This document shows, one piece after another, positions 8,099 through 16,955 of a stretch of 49,803 nt of DNA. The notes beneath the pieces were generated by a model that was given only the letters and a program-made list of their open reading frames with translations, was not told the DNA's origin and searched no databases. The stretch is from the NCBI GenBank assembly GCA_938036345.1, contig CALHPJ010000008.1, positions 1-49,803 on the forward strand, read 5' to 3'. The DNA is from an uncultured Thermofilaceae archaeon. Its GTDB lineage: Archaea; Thermoproteota; Thermoprotei; Thermofilales; Thermofilaceae. Position 1 is the stretch's first letter; every line of letters starts with the position of its first letter. A program made the translations under genes and the position numbers.

Positions 8099-9354
8099 CC
8101 CTGGAGGTACTTACGCGGGTCTGCTATCTTGCCCTCTACAGCCGTTGCGGCGGCCGTGGCCGGCGACGCCAAGTAGAGCTTGCTATCCTTGTGCCCCATC
8201 CTCCCGGGGAAATTCCTATTTGTTGTAGCTAGGGCGACTTCGCCCTCCGCGAGGAGGCCCATGTGCGCCCCCACGCAGGGCCCGCAGGTGGGCGGCGCCA
8301 CGACGCACCCGGCTTCGGATAGCGCCTGAAGATACCCCCTCCTAAGCGCCTCCAAATACACCTTTTTGGACGCCGGTGCGACAATGCACCTGACACTTTC
8401 GTGCACACGCCTACCCCTGAGGATCCTAGCTGCAACCTCTATGTCCTCAAGCCTGCCGTTGGTGCAGGAGCCTATAAACACCTGATCCACTTCCGTGCCC
8501 TCCACCTCGCCAACCGCCAAGACGTTGTCCACGTCCGGCGGCGCGGCTACCGCTGGCTCCACCCTGCCCACTTCAAACGTTAGCTCGTCCGCGAACTGGG
8601 TTTCCGAGGGGTTGTAGTCTACGCGCCTGAAAGGGGTTAAGCCACTGCTTTCGAGCCACTGCCTGGCCACCTCGTCTACCGGTATCACGGCCGATTCGGC
8701 GCCCATCTCTGTGCACATGTTCGTCAGGGTGAACCTCGAATCCATGGAAATGCACTTGAGTGCCTCTCCATGGAACTCGACGGCTCTCCCAACCATGCCG
8801 TCTGTCTTAAGTTCACCTACCAGGCTCAGGGCTATATCCTTCGACATGACACCCGCGGGCGGCCTGCCAGTGAGAACAACCTTCACCGTAGGGGGAACCC
8901 TCACCCACTGCCGCCCGTAGGCAATGGCTATGGCCGCGTCCGTGCTCCCGACTCCCAAAGCGTAGAGCCCCAGAGCACCAATAGTGGGCGTGTGGCTATC
9001 GGCCCCCATGACTACCATGCCGGGCCTAGCTATGCCCTCGTCTACAACCACCTGGTGGCATATACCGCTTCCAACATCATACAGGTGCACGCCCCACTTC
9101 CTGCAGAACCTCCTCATCTCCCTGTGAACAGTGGCTGCGGCCACGTGGGGCGCGGGCGCCGAGTGGTCTATGAAGAAGTAAGTTCTGCTAGCCGCCAGCA
9201 GCTCTCCCGCCCCCAGCTCTTTCTCTATGACTTCTATGACTAGGGGTGCTGTCCCGTCCTGGGCATACACCGCGTCGATGTCTACGACGACTATGTCCCC
9301 CGGGGATACATCCCTTCCGACTACCCTGGACACGAGCCTGTCTATGAAGCCCAA
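8095..9354 (-). CDS. aconitase/isopropylmalate isomerase-family large subunit
   Basis: The 419-residue protein is the iron-sulfur subunit of a two-part hydro-lyase of the archaeal LeuC/homoaconitase type. The three cluster ligands are Cys297 (GSCTNG), Cys357 and Cys360 (CGPCVGAH), and the dispersed family motifs GADSHT and FIGSCTNG are intact. It starts with TTG at 9354, 21 bases after the synthase gene, and overlaps the small-subunit gene by four bases. With the neighbouring Re-citrate-synthase-like and isocitrate dehydrogenase genes, it probably converts citrate to isocitrate. Isopropylmalate or homocitrate as substrate cannot be excluded from this subunit alone. Confidence 0.88.
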   Translation of the reverse strand: MGFIDRLVSRVVGRDVSPGDIVVVDIDAVYAQDGTAPLVIEVIEKELGAGELLAASRTYFFIDHSAPAPHVAAATVHREMRRFCRKWGVHLYDVGSGICHQVVVDEGIARPGMVVMGADSHTPTIGALGLYALGVGSTDAAIAIAYGRQWVRVPPTVKVVLTGRPPAGVMSKDIALSLVGELKTDGMVGRAVEFHGEALKCISMDSRFTLTNMCTEMGAESAVIPVDEVARQWLESSGLTPFRRVDYNPSETQFADELTFEVGRVEPAVAAPPDVDNVLAVGEVEGTEVDQVFIGSCTNGRLEDIEVAARILRGRRVHESVRCIVAPASKKVYLEALRRGYLQALSEAGCVVAPPTCGPCVGAHMGLLAEGEVALATTNRNFPGRMGHKDSKLYLASPATAAATAVEGKIADPRKYLQG

Positions 9355-9375
9355 GGGCGTCCACCGGGATTTGCG

Positions 9376-10677
9376 CTAACGCTTGAACAGCTCCGGGAAG
9401 TACTTCCGTACAAAGTCCGCCATCTCCTCGTCCGTCAAGGGCTCTACTCGGTCGGTTCTGCTGAAGTACTCAACTATGTCGTTGTAAATAGCTACAACCC
9501 GCTCGTCGTCTTTGCTCACGCCATCGTACCTGAGGTGGTTCCTTATCCACAGCACTATGGCCGACCTGCCCGCGTAGGGGGTTATGGATACCGAGTACGG
9601 CCGCCCCAGGACCTTCATCGGGTCAAACGGCAGGTACACTTCCGGGTTCTTCATGATGCCGTCAACGTGTATTCCGGCTTTTGTCCTAAAGGCGTTCTTG
9701 CCCACGATTGGGTAGTGCTCGGTTCCTTTGTAGCCCATCTCGTCGAAAAGTTCGCTCACCTTAGAGAGAGCCTTCAGGTTTATGTCGGCGGACCCTTTCA
9801 GGCCAGCGTAGTGCACAGCCATAACCTCGAGGGGGCAGTTGCCGGCCCTTTCCCCGATGCCGAGAAGCGTACAGTTGGCAGACGCTATCCCGTACAGCCA
9901 CGCCGATAGGTGGTTGGCCACGACGAGGCCCAGGTCGTTGTGCCCGTGGAACTCCATGCACTCCTGCGGAACCCCCGCCTCCCTTAAAGCCTGGGCGATC
10001 CTCGGCACGCTCCTGGGCAGCGGAACCTCGTGGAAGGGCAGGCCTACCCCAAGAGTGTCGCACACCTTTATCTTCACTTGTACTCCGTACTTCTCGCCCA
10101 GCTTCATAAGCCTCCTCACGAAGGGTATTGCAAGTCCGTGGAGATCGGCCCTGGTTATATCCTCGAGGGAGGCCTTCACGGCTATGCCGCGGCTTAGCGC
10201 CTCCTCTATAACCTCCAGGTACTTCCCAGTAACCTCCTCCCTTGTGGAGTTAAACTTGTACCTTATATGATAGTCGGATATCGATGTAAGTATAACCGCT
10301 TCATCCAAACCGGCGTCCGTGACCAGCTGAAGGTCGGAGTGCGTAGCCCTTATCCAGGCGACTACCTTGGGGTGCTCGTAACCGTAGCTCAGTAACCGCC
10401 TAGCTATCTCCCTATCCTTACTGGTGTAGAGGAAAACCTCCGTACTAACCACGGCCTTCCCCATCTCCGCGAGAAGCTCGTATATCCTCTCGCACTCCCT
10501 AACCGTGAACATCCTCCAGCCCTGCTGCCCGTCCCGAAGCGTCGTGTCGGTGATGTAGATTTTACTGAGGTTCTCAGCCAGCTCGCGGTCGCCTATACGA
10601 CCTACACGCGGAACATCGACAAAGGGGTATACGTCCCTGAAAAACGCGTCGCCACCGCTGTCCGTGGGTTTAAGCAT
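9376..10677 (-). CDS. Re-citrate synthase-like DRE-TIM metallolyase
   Basis: The 433-residue enzyme belongs to the isopropylmalate/homocitrate synthase superfamily. Near residue 45 it has the metal and catalytic motif TDTTLRDGQQG, and later the metal-binding HGHND. Several stretches (EVFLYTSKDR, ILTSISDYHI, SLEDITRADLHG, PLPRSVPRI, TKAGIHVDGI) resemble what I recall of Re-face citrate synthases of Clostridium kluyveri type more than LeuA or ordinary homocitrate synthase. It lacks a C-terminal LeuA regulatory domain. As first gene of the operon it would condense acetyl-CoA with oxaloacetate. Homocitrate synthase is the main alternative, disfavoured by the isocitrate residues of the last enzyme. 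Both a TATA-like box 27 bases upstream and an aaaggagg sequence precede the ATG. Confidence 0.75.
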   Translation of the reverse strand: MLKPTDSGGDAFFRDVYPFVDVPRVGRIGDRELAENLSKIYITDTTLRDGQQGWRMFTVRECERIYELLAEMGKAVVSTEVFLYTSKDREIARRLLSYGYEHPKVVAWIRATHSDLQLVTDAGLDEAVILTSISDYHIRYKFNSTREEVTGKYLEVIEEALSRGIAVKASLEDITRADLHGLAIPFVRRLMKLGEKYGVQVKIKVCDTLGVGLPFHEVPLPRSVPRIAQALREAGVPQECMEFHGHNDLGLVVANHLSAWLYGIASANCTLLGIGERAGNCPLEVMAVHYAGLKGSADINLKALSKVSELFDEMGYKGTEHYPIVGKNAFRTKAGIHVDGIMKNPEVYLPFDPMKVLGRPYSVSITPYAGRSAIVLWIRNHLRYDGVSKDDERVVAIYNDIVEYFSRTDRVEPLTDEEMADFVRKYFPELFKR

Positions 10678-10699
10678 GCGCCTCCTTTAGGTAACTAAG

Positions 10700-10708
10700 T
10701 TTTAAAAA
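10700..10708 (-). promoter_or_regulatory. TATA box of the citrate operon
   Basis: An AT-rich stretch (ttttaaaaa) is centred about 27 bases before the ATG at 10677 and is the only clear promoter ahead of the four genes ending at 6561. A Shine-Dalgarno-like aaaggagg at about 10681-10688 lies between, so a slightly longer leader is also possible. Confidence 0.45.
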
Positions 10709-10913
10709 TGTTTCTGGGTGGGGAAGTAAATTTCAAAACGTAGTATCACTGGTGGAACATGAATTTTGTTTAATGCCCAGGAGGGCTCACTACGCGAATA
10801 ACGGCTTGAAAAGTGGACGAGAACCGAGGTTGTAGGGCTGCATGGTATCGCGCGGGCTTTTTAGATCCCCAAAGAACCAAGCCGCGCAGCAACTCCGCCG
10901 GGGACGGCGCGGC

Positions 10914-11462
10914 CTATAGACTCCAGCCCCTCTCCGCCAGTCTCTTTAGGCGGGCTTTAACCTTTCTAGCGATCAGCGCCGCGGTTGCAACCTTCAGCGC
11001 ATCGCCTGGGAGGAATGGCACGACCCCGACTACGACGGCTTTGTTGAAGTCACCCTGGAGCCAGTAAGCCAGCTGTGCAACGCCGAGCATGTAGACTACC
11101 GCCGTGCCCGCCGCTCCGCTGACCACTAGCCGGCCAAGGCTCGACCCGCCCTCAGCCAACCTCCCTGTAACGTACGCGCCGGCAATGAAGCCTAGCAGGT
11201 ACCCGCCGGTAGGGCCTGTAAGCACCCATGGGCCAGCCCTACCTCCCGCGAAAACCGGTAAGCCGATAAGCCCCAGAAAGAGGTAGAGCGCCTGGCTTAA
11301 GGCCCCCAGCTTGCCGCCGAGAACCATCCCGGATAGGAGCACGAAGAGCGTCTGAAGCGTAACCGGCACCGGGCCCACTGGGAGCGCCAACTGGGCCCCG
11401 GCAGCCGTTAGAGAGGCGAAGAGGGGGGCGAGCGCGATGGCTACCGATTTCGGTGCGCGCAC
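10914..11462 (-). CDS. bioY: BioY, biotin-specific ECF transporter substrate subunit
   Basis: The 182-residue membrane protein has about six helices and the BioY hallmarks: the segment LPVGPVPVTLQTLFVLLSG after the first helix and LTGPTGGYLLGF in the middle. It binds biotin in the membrane and works with ECF ATPase and T subunits, none of which are encoded in this window. Some BioY proteins are thought to act alone. The start is GTG at 11462, with a TATA-like box (11484-11492) 26 bases upstream. The gene stands alone, between two separately promoted units, and suggests the cell imports rather than makes biotin. Confidence 0.92.
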   Translation of the reverse strand: MRAPKSVAIALAPLFASLTAAGAQLALPVGPVPVTLQTLFVLLSGMVLGGKLGALSQALYLFLGLIGLPVFAGGRAGPWVLTGPTGGYLLGFIAGAYVTGRLAEGGSSLGRLVVSGAAGTAVVYMLGVAQLAYWLQGDFNKAVVVGVVPFLPGDALKVATAALIARKVKARLKRLAERGWSL

Positions 11463-11567
11463 ATCCCGAGCCGCAAGGCCCAGGTAAAAAAGTGCATTGC
11501 GGAGTTCTCGGCGAGTCGACTGCGGAGCCGTGGCACGTTTTTATCCTCAGGTTCCACTACTTTCGGC

Positions 11568-12605
11568 GTGGAGGGCAGGAGACTCGTTGAGATGGTTTTT
11601 GAGGGACTGGAGCCGCCGCGAGCCCCCCTGCACATAGAGTCGGATGACAAGGCGTTCGAGTCCTCGGTGAGCGACGCGATCGGTGCCGGTGTCAAGATAG
11701 CCGATTGGAGGAGCTTTTACGAGAGGGGAGGGCCGTTCCGAAGGCACGAGAACGAGGGGTTGAGCGGTTGGCTCGACCGCGTCGACGTCGGCGGGTACGA
11801 GTGGCCGGATCCCGCCGACGTGGTATCCTCCGCCGTCGAAAGCTTCGGCAGGCGTATCAAGGACCTTGTCGGCGGCAAGTTTGTGATACTGAAGGTCCTG
11901 GGACCCACCGAGATTTCCGAGGCGTTTTTCGCTGAACCGGCCCGCCGTCGGGGCATGGAGCTCGGCCAGGTGTCCCACCGCCTCGGTTTCGGGGTTTTCT
12001 ACACCCTGAGGCGCAGCGGGGCGAGCGAGCTGTACGGGAGGATCGCCTCCTACGTGCTCGAAATTGTGAAGGCAGGCGCGGAGCTGGGTATCGTGGACGC
12101 TGTGAGAGTTGCGGATGACGCGGCAGCCTACACCGGGCCACTGTATGGTAGGAGCTTCTACGAGGAGCTCTACTTCCCGTGGCACCGGAAGCTAGCCGGA
12201 GCGGTGCACAAGGCTGGTAAGTGGGCCGTTCTCCACTGCGACGGGGACCTGCGGAAAGGCGGCCTACTTGGACGCCTGTCTCAGGTATACGATGCCCTCC
12301 ACCCCCTCGATCTCGCACCGAAGTCGACGCTCGGGGAGGCCCTTGCTTGGTCCGGGGAAGTCGCAGACTCGAGGGTTGAAGCGGGGAGGGCCGTCTTTTT
12401 CACCGGCGTCCCGGTGGACCTGCTCTTCAACGACACGATAGGCATCGAGGAATTCCTCGAGGTCCCGCGCACGCTCCTCAGGCTGCACGGGAGGAGGTAC
12501 TTGGTCCTGGCTACCACGCACAGCGAGTACCCGCTTAGGAGCTACCGCGAGGAGTTGCCCCGAAGGAAGCTGGAAGCCCTGCTGGCCGCGCTGAAGGCGG
12601 TCTAG
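11568..12605 (+). CDS. UroD/MtaA-superfamily protein
   Basis: The 345-residue protein has the TIM-barrel pattern of uroporphyrinogen decarboxylase-related proteins, seen best in DDAAAYTGPLYGRSFYEELYF followed by a GKWAVLHCDGDL strand. The related corrinoid methyltransferases (MtaA, CmuA) use a His-x-Cys zinc site; here the residues are adjacent (HC), so zinc binding is uncertain. No corrinoid protein or heme gene lies nearby, so a role in heme synthesis or methyl transfer cannot be assigned. The start is GTG at 11568, 27 bases below a TATA-like box at 11538-11544. It is divergent from bioY. Confidence 0.75.
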   Translation: MEGRRLVEMVFEGLEPPRAPLHIESDDKAFESSVSDAIGAGVKIADWRSFYERGGPFRRHENEGLSGWLDRVDVGGYEWPDPADVVSSAVESFGRRIKDLVGGKFVILKVLGPTEISEAFFAEPARRRGMELGQVSHRLGFGVFYTLRRSGASELYGRIASYVLEIVKAGAELGIVDAVRVADDAAAYTGPLYGRSFYEELYFPWHRKLAGAVHKAGKWAVLHCDGDLRKGGLLGRLSQVYDALHPLDLAPKSTLGEALAWSGEVADSRVEAGRAVFFTGVPVDLLFNDTIGIEEFLEVPRTLLRLHGRRYLVLATTHSEYPLRSYREELPRRKLEALLAALKAV

Positions 12606-12688
12606 CGGCTAAAACTGGTGGAGCTTCCCCCGCCTAGGGGGTCGCGCCCCCGGAAAAACCAGATATATGCGGTGAGAATTGTGGGTAC

Positions 12689-13588
12689 GTGGTCAAAATC
12701 GGCTTCCCGAGGGTTAATTTGGGCAACGCAGCTCTCCCGATACTCGCGCTATTGCTGCTTGCGCTTCTAGCTCTAACATACTACACTCCTCCCAAGCCAG
12801 CGTACGCCGGTCTCGAGGTTAAGGATCTGCCCAACCTACTAGTGGAAGCGATGCAGGGTCTCAATCACTCGACTAGGCTCCTCTCCTCAGCCGTAAGCGG
12901 CTCGCGGGCCAACGCGTCCGACCACGTCCGGCGGATGGAGACGGTAGCTGCCCTGCTCAGCGACGCAGACGAGCTGCCTGAACTCCGGGATAGCGAGCTC
13001 GGTGAGCAGCTACGCAAGGCGGCGGCCAGCTACGCGCATGCCGCCTCAGCCGCCGCCCGGATCGCCTCCGCGGCTGAGGGTGTATCGGCTGCCAGCTACG
13101 AGCTGCGGGAGTTCCTCGAAGGGGTTAGGCGCTGCGACTTCCTCAAAGCGCGCGAAAGTGCGCCGGCGCTCCAGCGCTGGCTTCGAGAGGCTTTGGCGGA
13201 TGTAGGGAAGGCTCTAACGCACTTAGCCGAGGTCGACGAGGAAGCGCTCCTATCCGACGGCCACAAGGAGGTGTATTACCGAGCAGCCGAGCATGTTTCC
13301 CGGATAGCCAAAGTCCTGGGAAACCTCTTGGCCGCGGCCGAGCTCGTGCAGCTGGCCAATGCGAGCGCTTTGGAGGAAGCGTGCCTCGGGAGGCCCGCAC
13401 ACTTCGGTCCCGACGCCGTTGAAATGTCTCTGAGGCTGAAACCCAGCGAGAGCGGGGAATTCGGCTACGAAATAGCCCTCCTAAAGTCCTACGTACTAGG
13501 CGGGTGCGAGCGGTGCCCGGGTAGCGGCCCCGGCCAGCAAGGAGTGGGCGGCGGGGCTGGTTGGGGGGAGCCTCAGGGTGACGATTAA
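12689..13588 (+). CDS. membrane-anchored helical protein in VWA operon, unknown function
   Basis: This 299-residue protein has one N-terminal membrane helix (about residues 13-30), then a long Ala-, Leu- and Glu-rich helical outer part and a glycine-rich tail. I recognise no domain. The GTG start at 12689 lies about 25 bases below the box atatat (12663-12668), so the mRNA is probably leaderless. Its stop codon overlaps the ATG of the first VWA gene (TAATG), so the three plus-strand genes form one operon. Its position suggests it is an extracellular partner of the VWA membrane proteins. Confidence 0.75.
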   Translation: MVKIGFPRVNLGNAALPILALLLLALLALTYYTPPKPAYAGLEVKDLPNLLVEAMQGLNHSTRLLSSAVSGSRANASDHVRRMETVAALLSDADELPELRDSELGEQLRKAAASYAHAASAAARIASAAEGVSAASYELREFLEGVRRCDFLKARESAPALQRWLREALADVGKALTHLAEVDEEALLSDGHKEVYYRAAEHVSRIAKVLGNLLAAAELVQLANASALEEACLGRPAHFGPDAVEMSLRLKPSESGEFGYEIALLKSYVLGGCERCPGSGPGQQGVGGGAGWGEPQGDD

Positions 13589-14496
13589 TGGCCTTGGGTT
13601 TCGAGCGCCCGGAGGCTCTGGCTCTAGTCGCGCTGATTTTACCCGTCTCCCTGATGCTTTTGAAAGCTAGGGAAAACAGGGTTAGGCTCCAGCAGCTCTT
13701 CGAAGTGAACGTTTCCCGCCTGGGCCGCGGACTCGAAGCCTTGAGGGTAGCGGCGCTCCTGACTCTAATACTCGTCGCCGCGACGCCCTACTACGAGCGC
13801 ACAGTAAGGAGGGAGGTGCAGCTGGAGCACATCGACCAACTGTCGGGGAAAGAGGTGCTCCACGTAGTTCTCCTGGACGTTTCAAGAAGCATGACATACA
13901 GCCTCGGTTCTAGATCGCGCTTCGACGCAGCGGTCAGCACGCTGGAGAGGTACTTCTCCTCGCTCACCCCCAACGATCGCGTGCACCTGGCCGTGTTCTC
14001 CTCCTCCGTGAGAGCTGCGTGCGAGGGACGGCCAGCTGACTGTCTGAAAGCCCTGCGGGATTTGGCAGCCGGGGAGAGGTTTACGGCTATAGGCGATGCG
14101 CTCCTCTACGCTCTTTCGGTCTCAGATGCTGCTGGACTGCCCGCCGTCGTGGTGCTCGTGAGTGACGGTGTGAATAACTACGGATCCGACCCCCTTCAGG
14201 TGGCCGCGCTGTTCAAGGATAGAGGGCTCCCCCTAGCGATCGTCTCGGTTGGGGACCAGGGGATAATACCGCAGGTCGCTGAGGCGGCCGGGGCGGAGGT
14301 TTACGTAGTGAACGAGTTCACCGCGGAGGCTGTCGAAGGCCTCGCCGCAAGGGTGGCGAGGGAGGCAAGGTACAGCGCGCTACTAGCCAGGGGTGAAGCC
14401 TACATCGAGGGAGTGGAGCGGAGTTACGAACCAACCCGGATTCTCTCGGCGGTGGCCCTGCTCCTCGTAGTTTCCGCCCTAGTGGACGGTGTTTAA
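13588..14496 (+). CDS. VWA-domain membrane protein (BatA-like)
   Basis: The 302-residue protein has two N-terminal membrane helices (about residues 8-25 and 50-66), a von Willebrand factor A domain from about residue 88, and a C-terminal helix. The metal-ion-dependent adhesion site begins with Asp97 in DVSRSM, with the later Thr in RFTAIGD and Asp in LVSDGVN. The order helix-helix-VWA-helix is that of BatA/BatB proteins, which sit near MoxR and DUF58 genes in bacteria. It overlaps both neighbouring genes in its operon. It probably forms a membrane complex with the next VWA protein; the cargo or target is unknown. Confidence 0.85.
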   Translation: MALGFERPEALALVALILPVSLMLLKARENRVRLQQLFEVNVSRLGRGLEALRVAALLTLILVAATPYYERTVRREVQLEHIDQLSGKEVLHVVLLDVSRSMTYSLGSRSRFDAAVSTLERYFSSLTPNDRVHLAVFSSSVRAACEGRPADCLKALRDLAAGERFTAIGDALLYALSVSDAAGLPAVVVLVSDGVNNYGSDPLQVAALFKDRGLPLAIVSVGDQGIIPQVAEAAGAEVYVVNEFTAEAVEGLAARVAREARYSALLARGEAYIEGVERSYEPTRILSAVALLLVVSALVDGV

Positions 14497-15484
14497 CATG
14501 CTGAAGTTCGGGGACGCGCACCTCCTGCTCGCTCTCCCTCTGGTGTTCGCGCTAGCCCTCTACCTGCATTTCCGCCTCCACAGGAGGGTCGTGGCAAGGC
14601 TTTTCCGGCTGGAGAACCCCATGCTTAAGGTGGTTAAGCAGCCGGGGGAGGGGGGCAGGCGCATGCCCACCTTGGTCTTGAAGCTGCTCCTGTTGTCTGC
14701 GTTCTGCATGGGCCTCGCCTCCCCCTACCTCGAGGTTGAAAGGCTGCGAACCACGGAAGCGGAGGCCGAGGTATGGGAGGCGCTGAAGCTGGCAAGGCCG
14801 GCTGTAGTAGTGGTGGTTGACGTTTCCGGGAGCATGGGCGAGGCGATAGCGGGCGGTGTAAAGATCTCCGTTGCGAAGTCGGTCATCTCGAGGTTCCTGG
14901 ACAGCCTACCTGCAAACCTCAGCGTTGGGTTGATCGCATTTGACGACAAAGTACGGCTAACTGTGCCTGTGACCCGCGATGTGGAGCGGGTGAGGAGCGC
15001 GGTCGCGGAGCTGGAGCCGGGGGGAGGGACGATGTTCACCTACCCGCTGGGCGTGGCTTTAAACATGCTGAAACCCTACAGGGCTTTCAACGTGTCGTGC
15101 ACGATAGTCTTCGTCAGCGACGGCTTGCCGGCCGATCAAGGCCTCTACGATAGCTTGCTACGCAAGATGAGAGAGCTGAACATAACTGTAAACACCGTCT
15201 ACATAGGTACCGGTGGAGACCCCGGCGCCGCCGAAATGCGGCGGATAGCTGAAGCGACCGGCGGGCAGTGGTTTAACGCGGAAAACGCCCAGCAGCTGTC
15301 GGATGTCTTCGAGCGCCTATCGCGCGAAATCGCCCGCGCAGCAGCTAGCTATACGGCGCGAGTCTCCATAACGGAGAAAGTCGTTGAGAAGCTGGACCTC
15401 AGCTGGTGCTTCTTCTCCGCCTCAGCAGCCCTGCTCTTCCTCCTGCTCTACGCAAGGCACCGAGCGCTAGGCTTATCCATCTAG
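14489..15484 (+). CDS. VWA-domain membrane protein (BatB-like)
   Basis: The second VWA protein has 331 residues from GTG at 14489; an ATG at 14498, just after the previous stop, is the alternative. It has two N-terminal helices, a VWA domain with a complete metal site starting at Asp111 (DVSGSM), GGGTMFTYP and FVSDGLP, and a C-terminal helix. The last 86 bases overlap the end of the minus-strand gene at 15399-16187. The overlap covers the C-terminal membrane helix. Pairing of two VWA proteins is typical of Bat-type systems. Confidence 0.87.
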   Translation: MFNMLKFGDAHLLLALPLVFALALYLHFRLHRRVVARLFRLENPMLKVVKQPGEGGRRMPTLVLKLLLLSAFCMGLASPYLEVERLRTTEAEAEVWEALKLARPAVVVVVDVSGSMGEAIAGGVKISVAKSVISRFLDSLPANLSVGLIAFDDKVRLTVPVTRDVERVRSAVAELEPGGGTMFTYPLGVALNMLKPYRAFNVSCTIVFVSDGLPADQGLYDSLLRKMRELNITVNTVYIGTGGDPGAAEMRRIAEATGGQWFNAENAQQLSDVFERLSREIARAAASYTARVSITEKVVEKLDLSWCFFSASAALLFLLLYARHRALGLSI

Positions 15485-16187
15485 GCAACGGCTCCCCCTC
15501 CAGCCTCAGGTCGTAAACCAGCAGCAGGATCCCGAGCGCCGAGATCAGCAGGCACCTGGCAATCTGAGCGAGGGTGGGGGAAACGACCTTGCATACGGAT
15601 CCCTCCAGCCGGGTACTGCCTAGGAGGGGGTGTGTGCAATTTTGGTCAACCTCTCCCGCCAGTATGGTAGCAGCGTAATATACCCCCGGTTCTACTTCCA
15701 GCGAAGCCTCGTAGGCGTGCACCCTGAAACCGTAAATATCGGTGTATACCTGGCTTCCGCTTAGCTCGGCTTTCGCCAAGGCCCTTTTCTCCAGCACCTC
15801 GACAACCTTGTCGAGGGACAGCGTGGAGATTGAGTGCAGCATCGGTTCTATTAGCGCGCGGTCACTCAGCTTAAACAGGTACGCCTTCCCCCACTGCAGA
15901 GTCAGATTGATGGTAACAAGCCGGTTGTAGAGCGGGTCGTAACAGTGCAGGAAGTCTTCGGTCGTTAGCCTGGGACGGTAAAAGTATCTAAATCCTTCGG
16001 CGGCCATTACCTCGAGCTCGACGAGGGAAACCAAAACATAGGTGCGGTTCCCCGAAACCGAAAAAGAATAGATGTTGTATGGACCCGCGAAGGCGCAGAA
16101 TTGCGCGCGTAGGGTCGAGGCTGCGGCCAGTGTTGTCAGTACAACGATTCCGGTTGTCGCCAGGACCGCGCCTACGACTCGAAGCAC
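15399..16187 (-). CDS. two-helix membrane protein of ABC operon, unknown function
   Basis: The 262-residue protein has a helix at each end (about residues 5-25 and 210-228) and an outer domain with several Cys and possible N-glycosylation sites (NRT, NLT, NCT). It ends in an Arg-rich cytosolic tail. I do not recognise it. The GTG start follows the permease stop by two bases, so it is the third gene of the ABC operon and may be an accessory subunit. Its final 86 bases are antisense to the VWA gene end, so the tail may be poorly conserved. Confidence 0.65.
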   Translation of the reverse strand: MLRVVGAVLATTGIVVLTTLAAASTLRAQFCAFAGPYNIYSFSVSGNRTYVLVSLVELEVMAAEGFRYFYRPRLTTEDFLHCYDPLYNRLVTINLTLQWGKAYLFKLSDRALIEPMLHSISTLSLDKVVEVLEKRALAKAELSGSQVYTDIYGFRVHAYEASLEVEPGVYYAATILAGEVDQNCTHPLLGSTRLEGSVCKVVSPTLAQIARCLLISALGILLLVYDLRLEGEPLPRWISLALGALRRAGGRAGLLRRRRSTS

Positions 16188-16189
16188 AG

Positions 16190-16945
16190 CTACGTCACCT
16201 CAAATATCCTTCTAGCGTATTCGAGAGCTGCGGTGACCAGCGCAATGGACAACGCTAGGTTGGCTAAAACAGCCCACCGTGTAATACCAGCGTACTGCGG
16301 CCACCCTGGATAAAGGACTTTCGACTTAAACGGGTATATCAGCGCGTACACAAACGCGACGAGTTCGGAGGGAGGGTTGTAATAGTACGTCGAATAGTAG
16401 GCCACAGCTAGGACGTAAAATAGGATCATGTGCACGAAAACCCCAACCACAGCTACTAGCTGCGGGCGTCTGCTGATCAAACCGGTTAGGAATATCACCA
16501 TGCTCAAGGAGATCCCCTCCAGGAGTAGTAGAAGGAAGTCGACTGGGTCGAAGGATGCGAGCAGTTTAACATCCATAACGACGAACGGGACTACGAAGCT
16601 GAGCAGGTAGGCTGTGGCCGGCACTACCGTTGTGGCCAGCATCCACGTAACCACGTACCCCCTCCGGGTCAGCGGCTGCGAGAGGAAAACCGTGCACGTG
16701 CCCCGCGACAGGTCGCTGGCGAAGGCGTAAGCGGCCACTATAGTGAAAGTAGAGTAGAAGAAGCTCGTCACAGAGACCAGCAGCTCCATGAGCTGGCCGA
16801 GTGAAGGGGGGATCGTCGACACCACCATCAGTGTATTCACGAGCGGAACCGCTAGGGCTAGGCCTAGGTTCCACTTAGCCACGCTGTTGAACACATAGCT
16901 CATGTAAACGGCTAAGGCGGTCAGCCGCGTTCCACGACTCCCCAC
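16190..16945 (-). CDS. ABC-2 type transporter permease
   Basis: The 251-residue protein contains six hydrophobic segments and the pattern SRGTCTVFLSQPLTRRGYV after the second one, typical of ABC-2 permeases of the NosY/CcmB-like type. It follows the ATPase gene by ten bases and precedes the two-helix protein by two, so the three genes form one unit. Two copies would pair with two ATPase subunits. The substrate is unknown; nearness to the VWA and DUF58 genes suggests a role in the same envelope process. Confidence 0.85.
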   Translation of the reverse strand: MGSRGTRLTALAVYMSYVFNSVAKWNLGLALAVPLVNTLMVVSTIPPSLGQLMELLVSVTSFFYSTFTIVAAYAFASDLSRGTCTVFLSQPLTRRGYVVTWMLATTVVPATAYLLSFVVPFVVMDVKLLASFDPVDFLLLLLEGISLSMVIFLTGLISRRPQLVAVVGVFVHMILFYVLAVAYYSTYYYNPPSELVAFVYALIYPFKSKVLYPGWPQYAGITRWAVLANLALSIALVTAALEYARRIFEVT

Positions 16946-16955
16946 GCCTCCCCAC

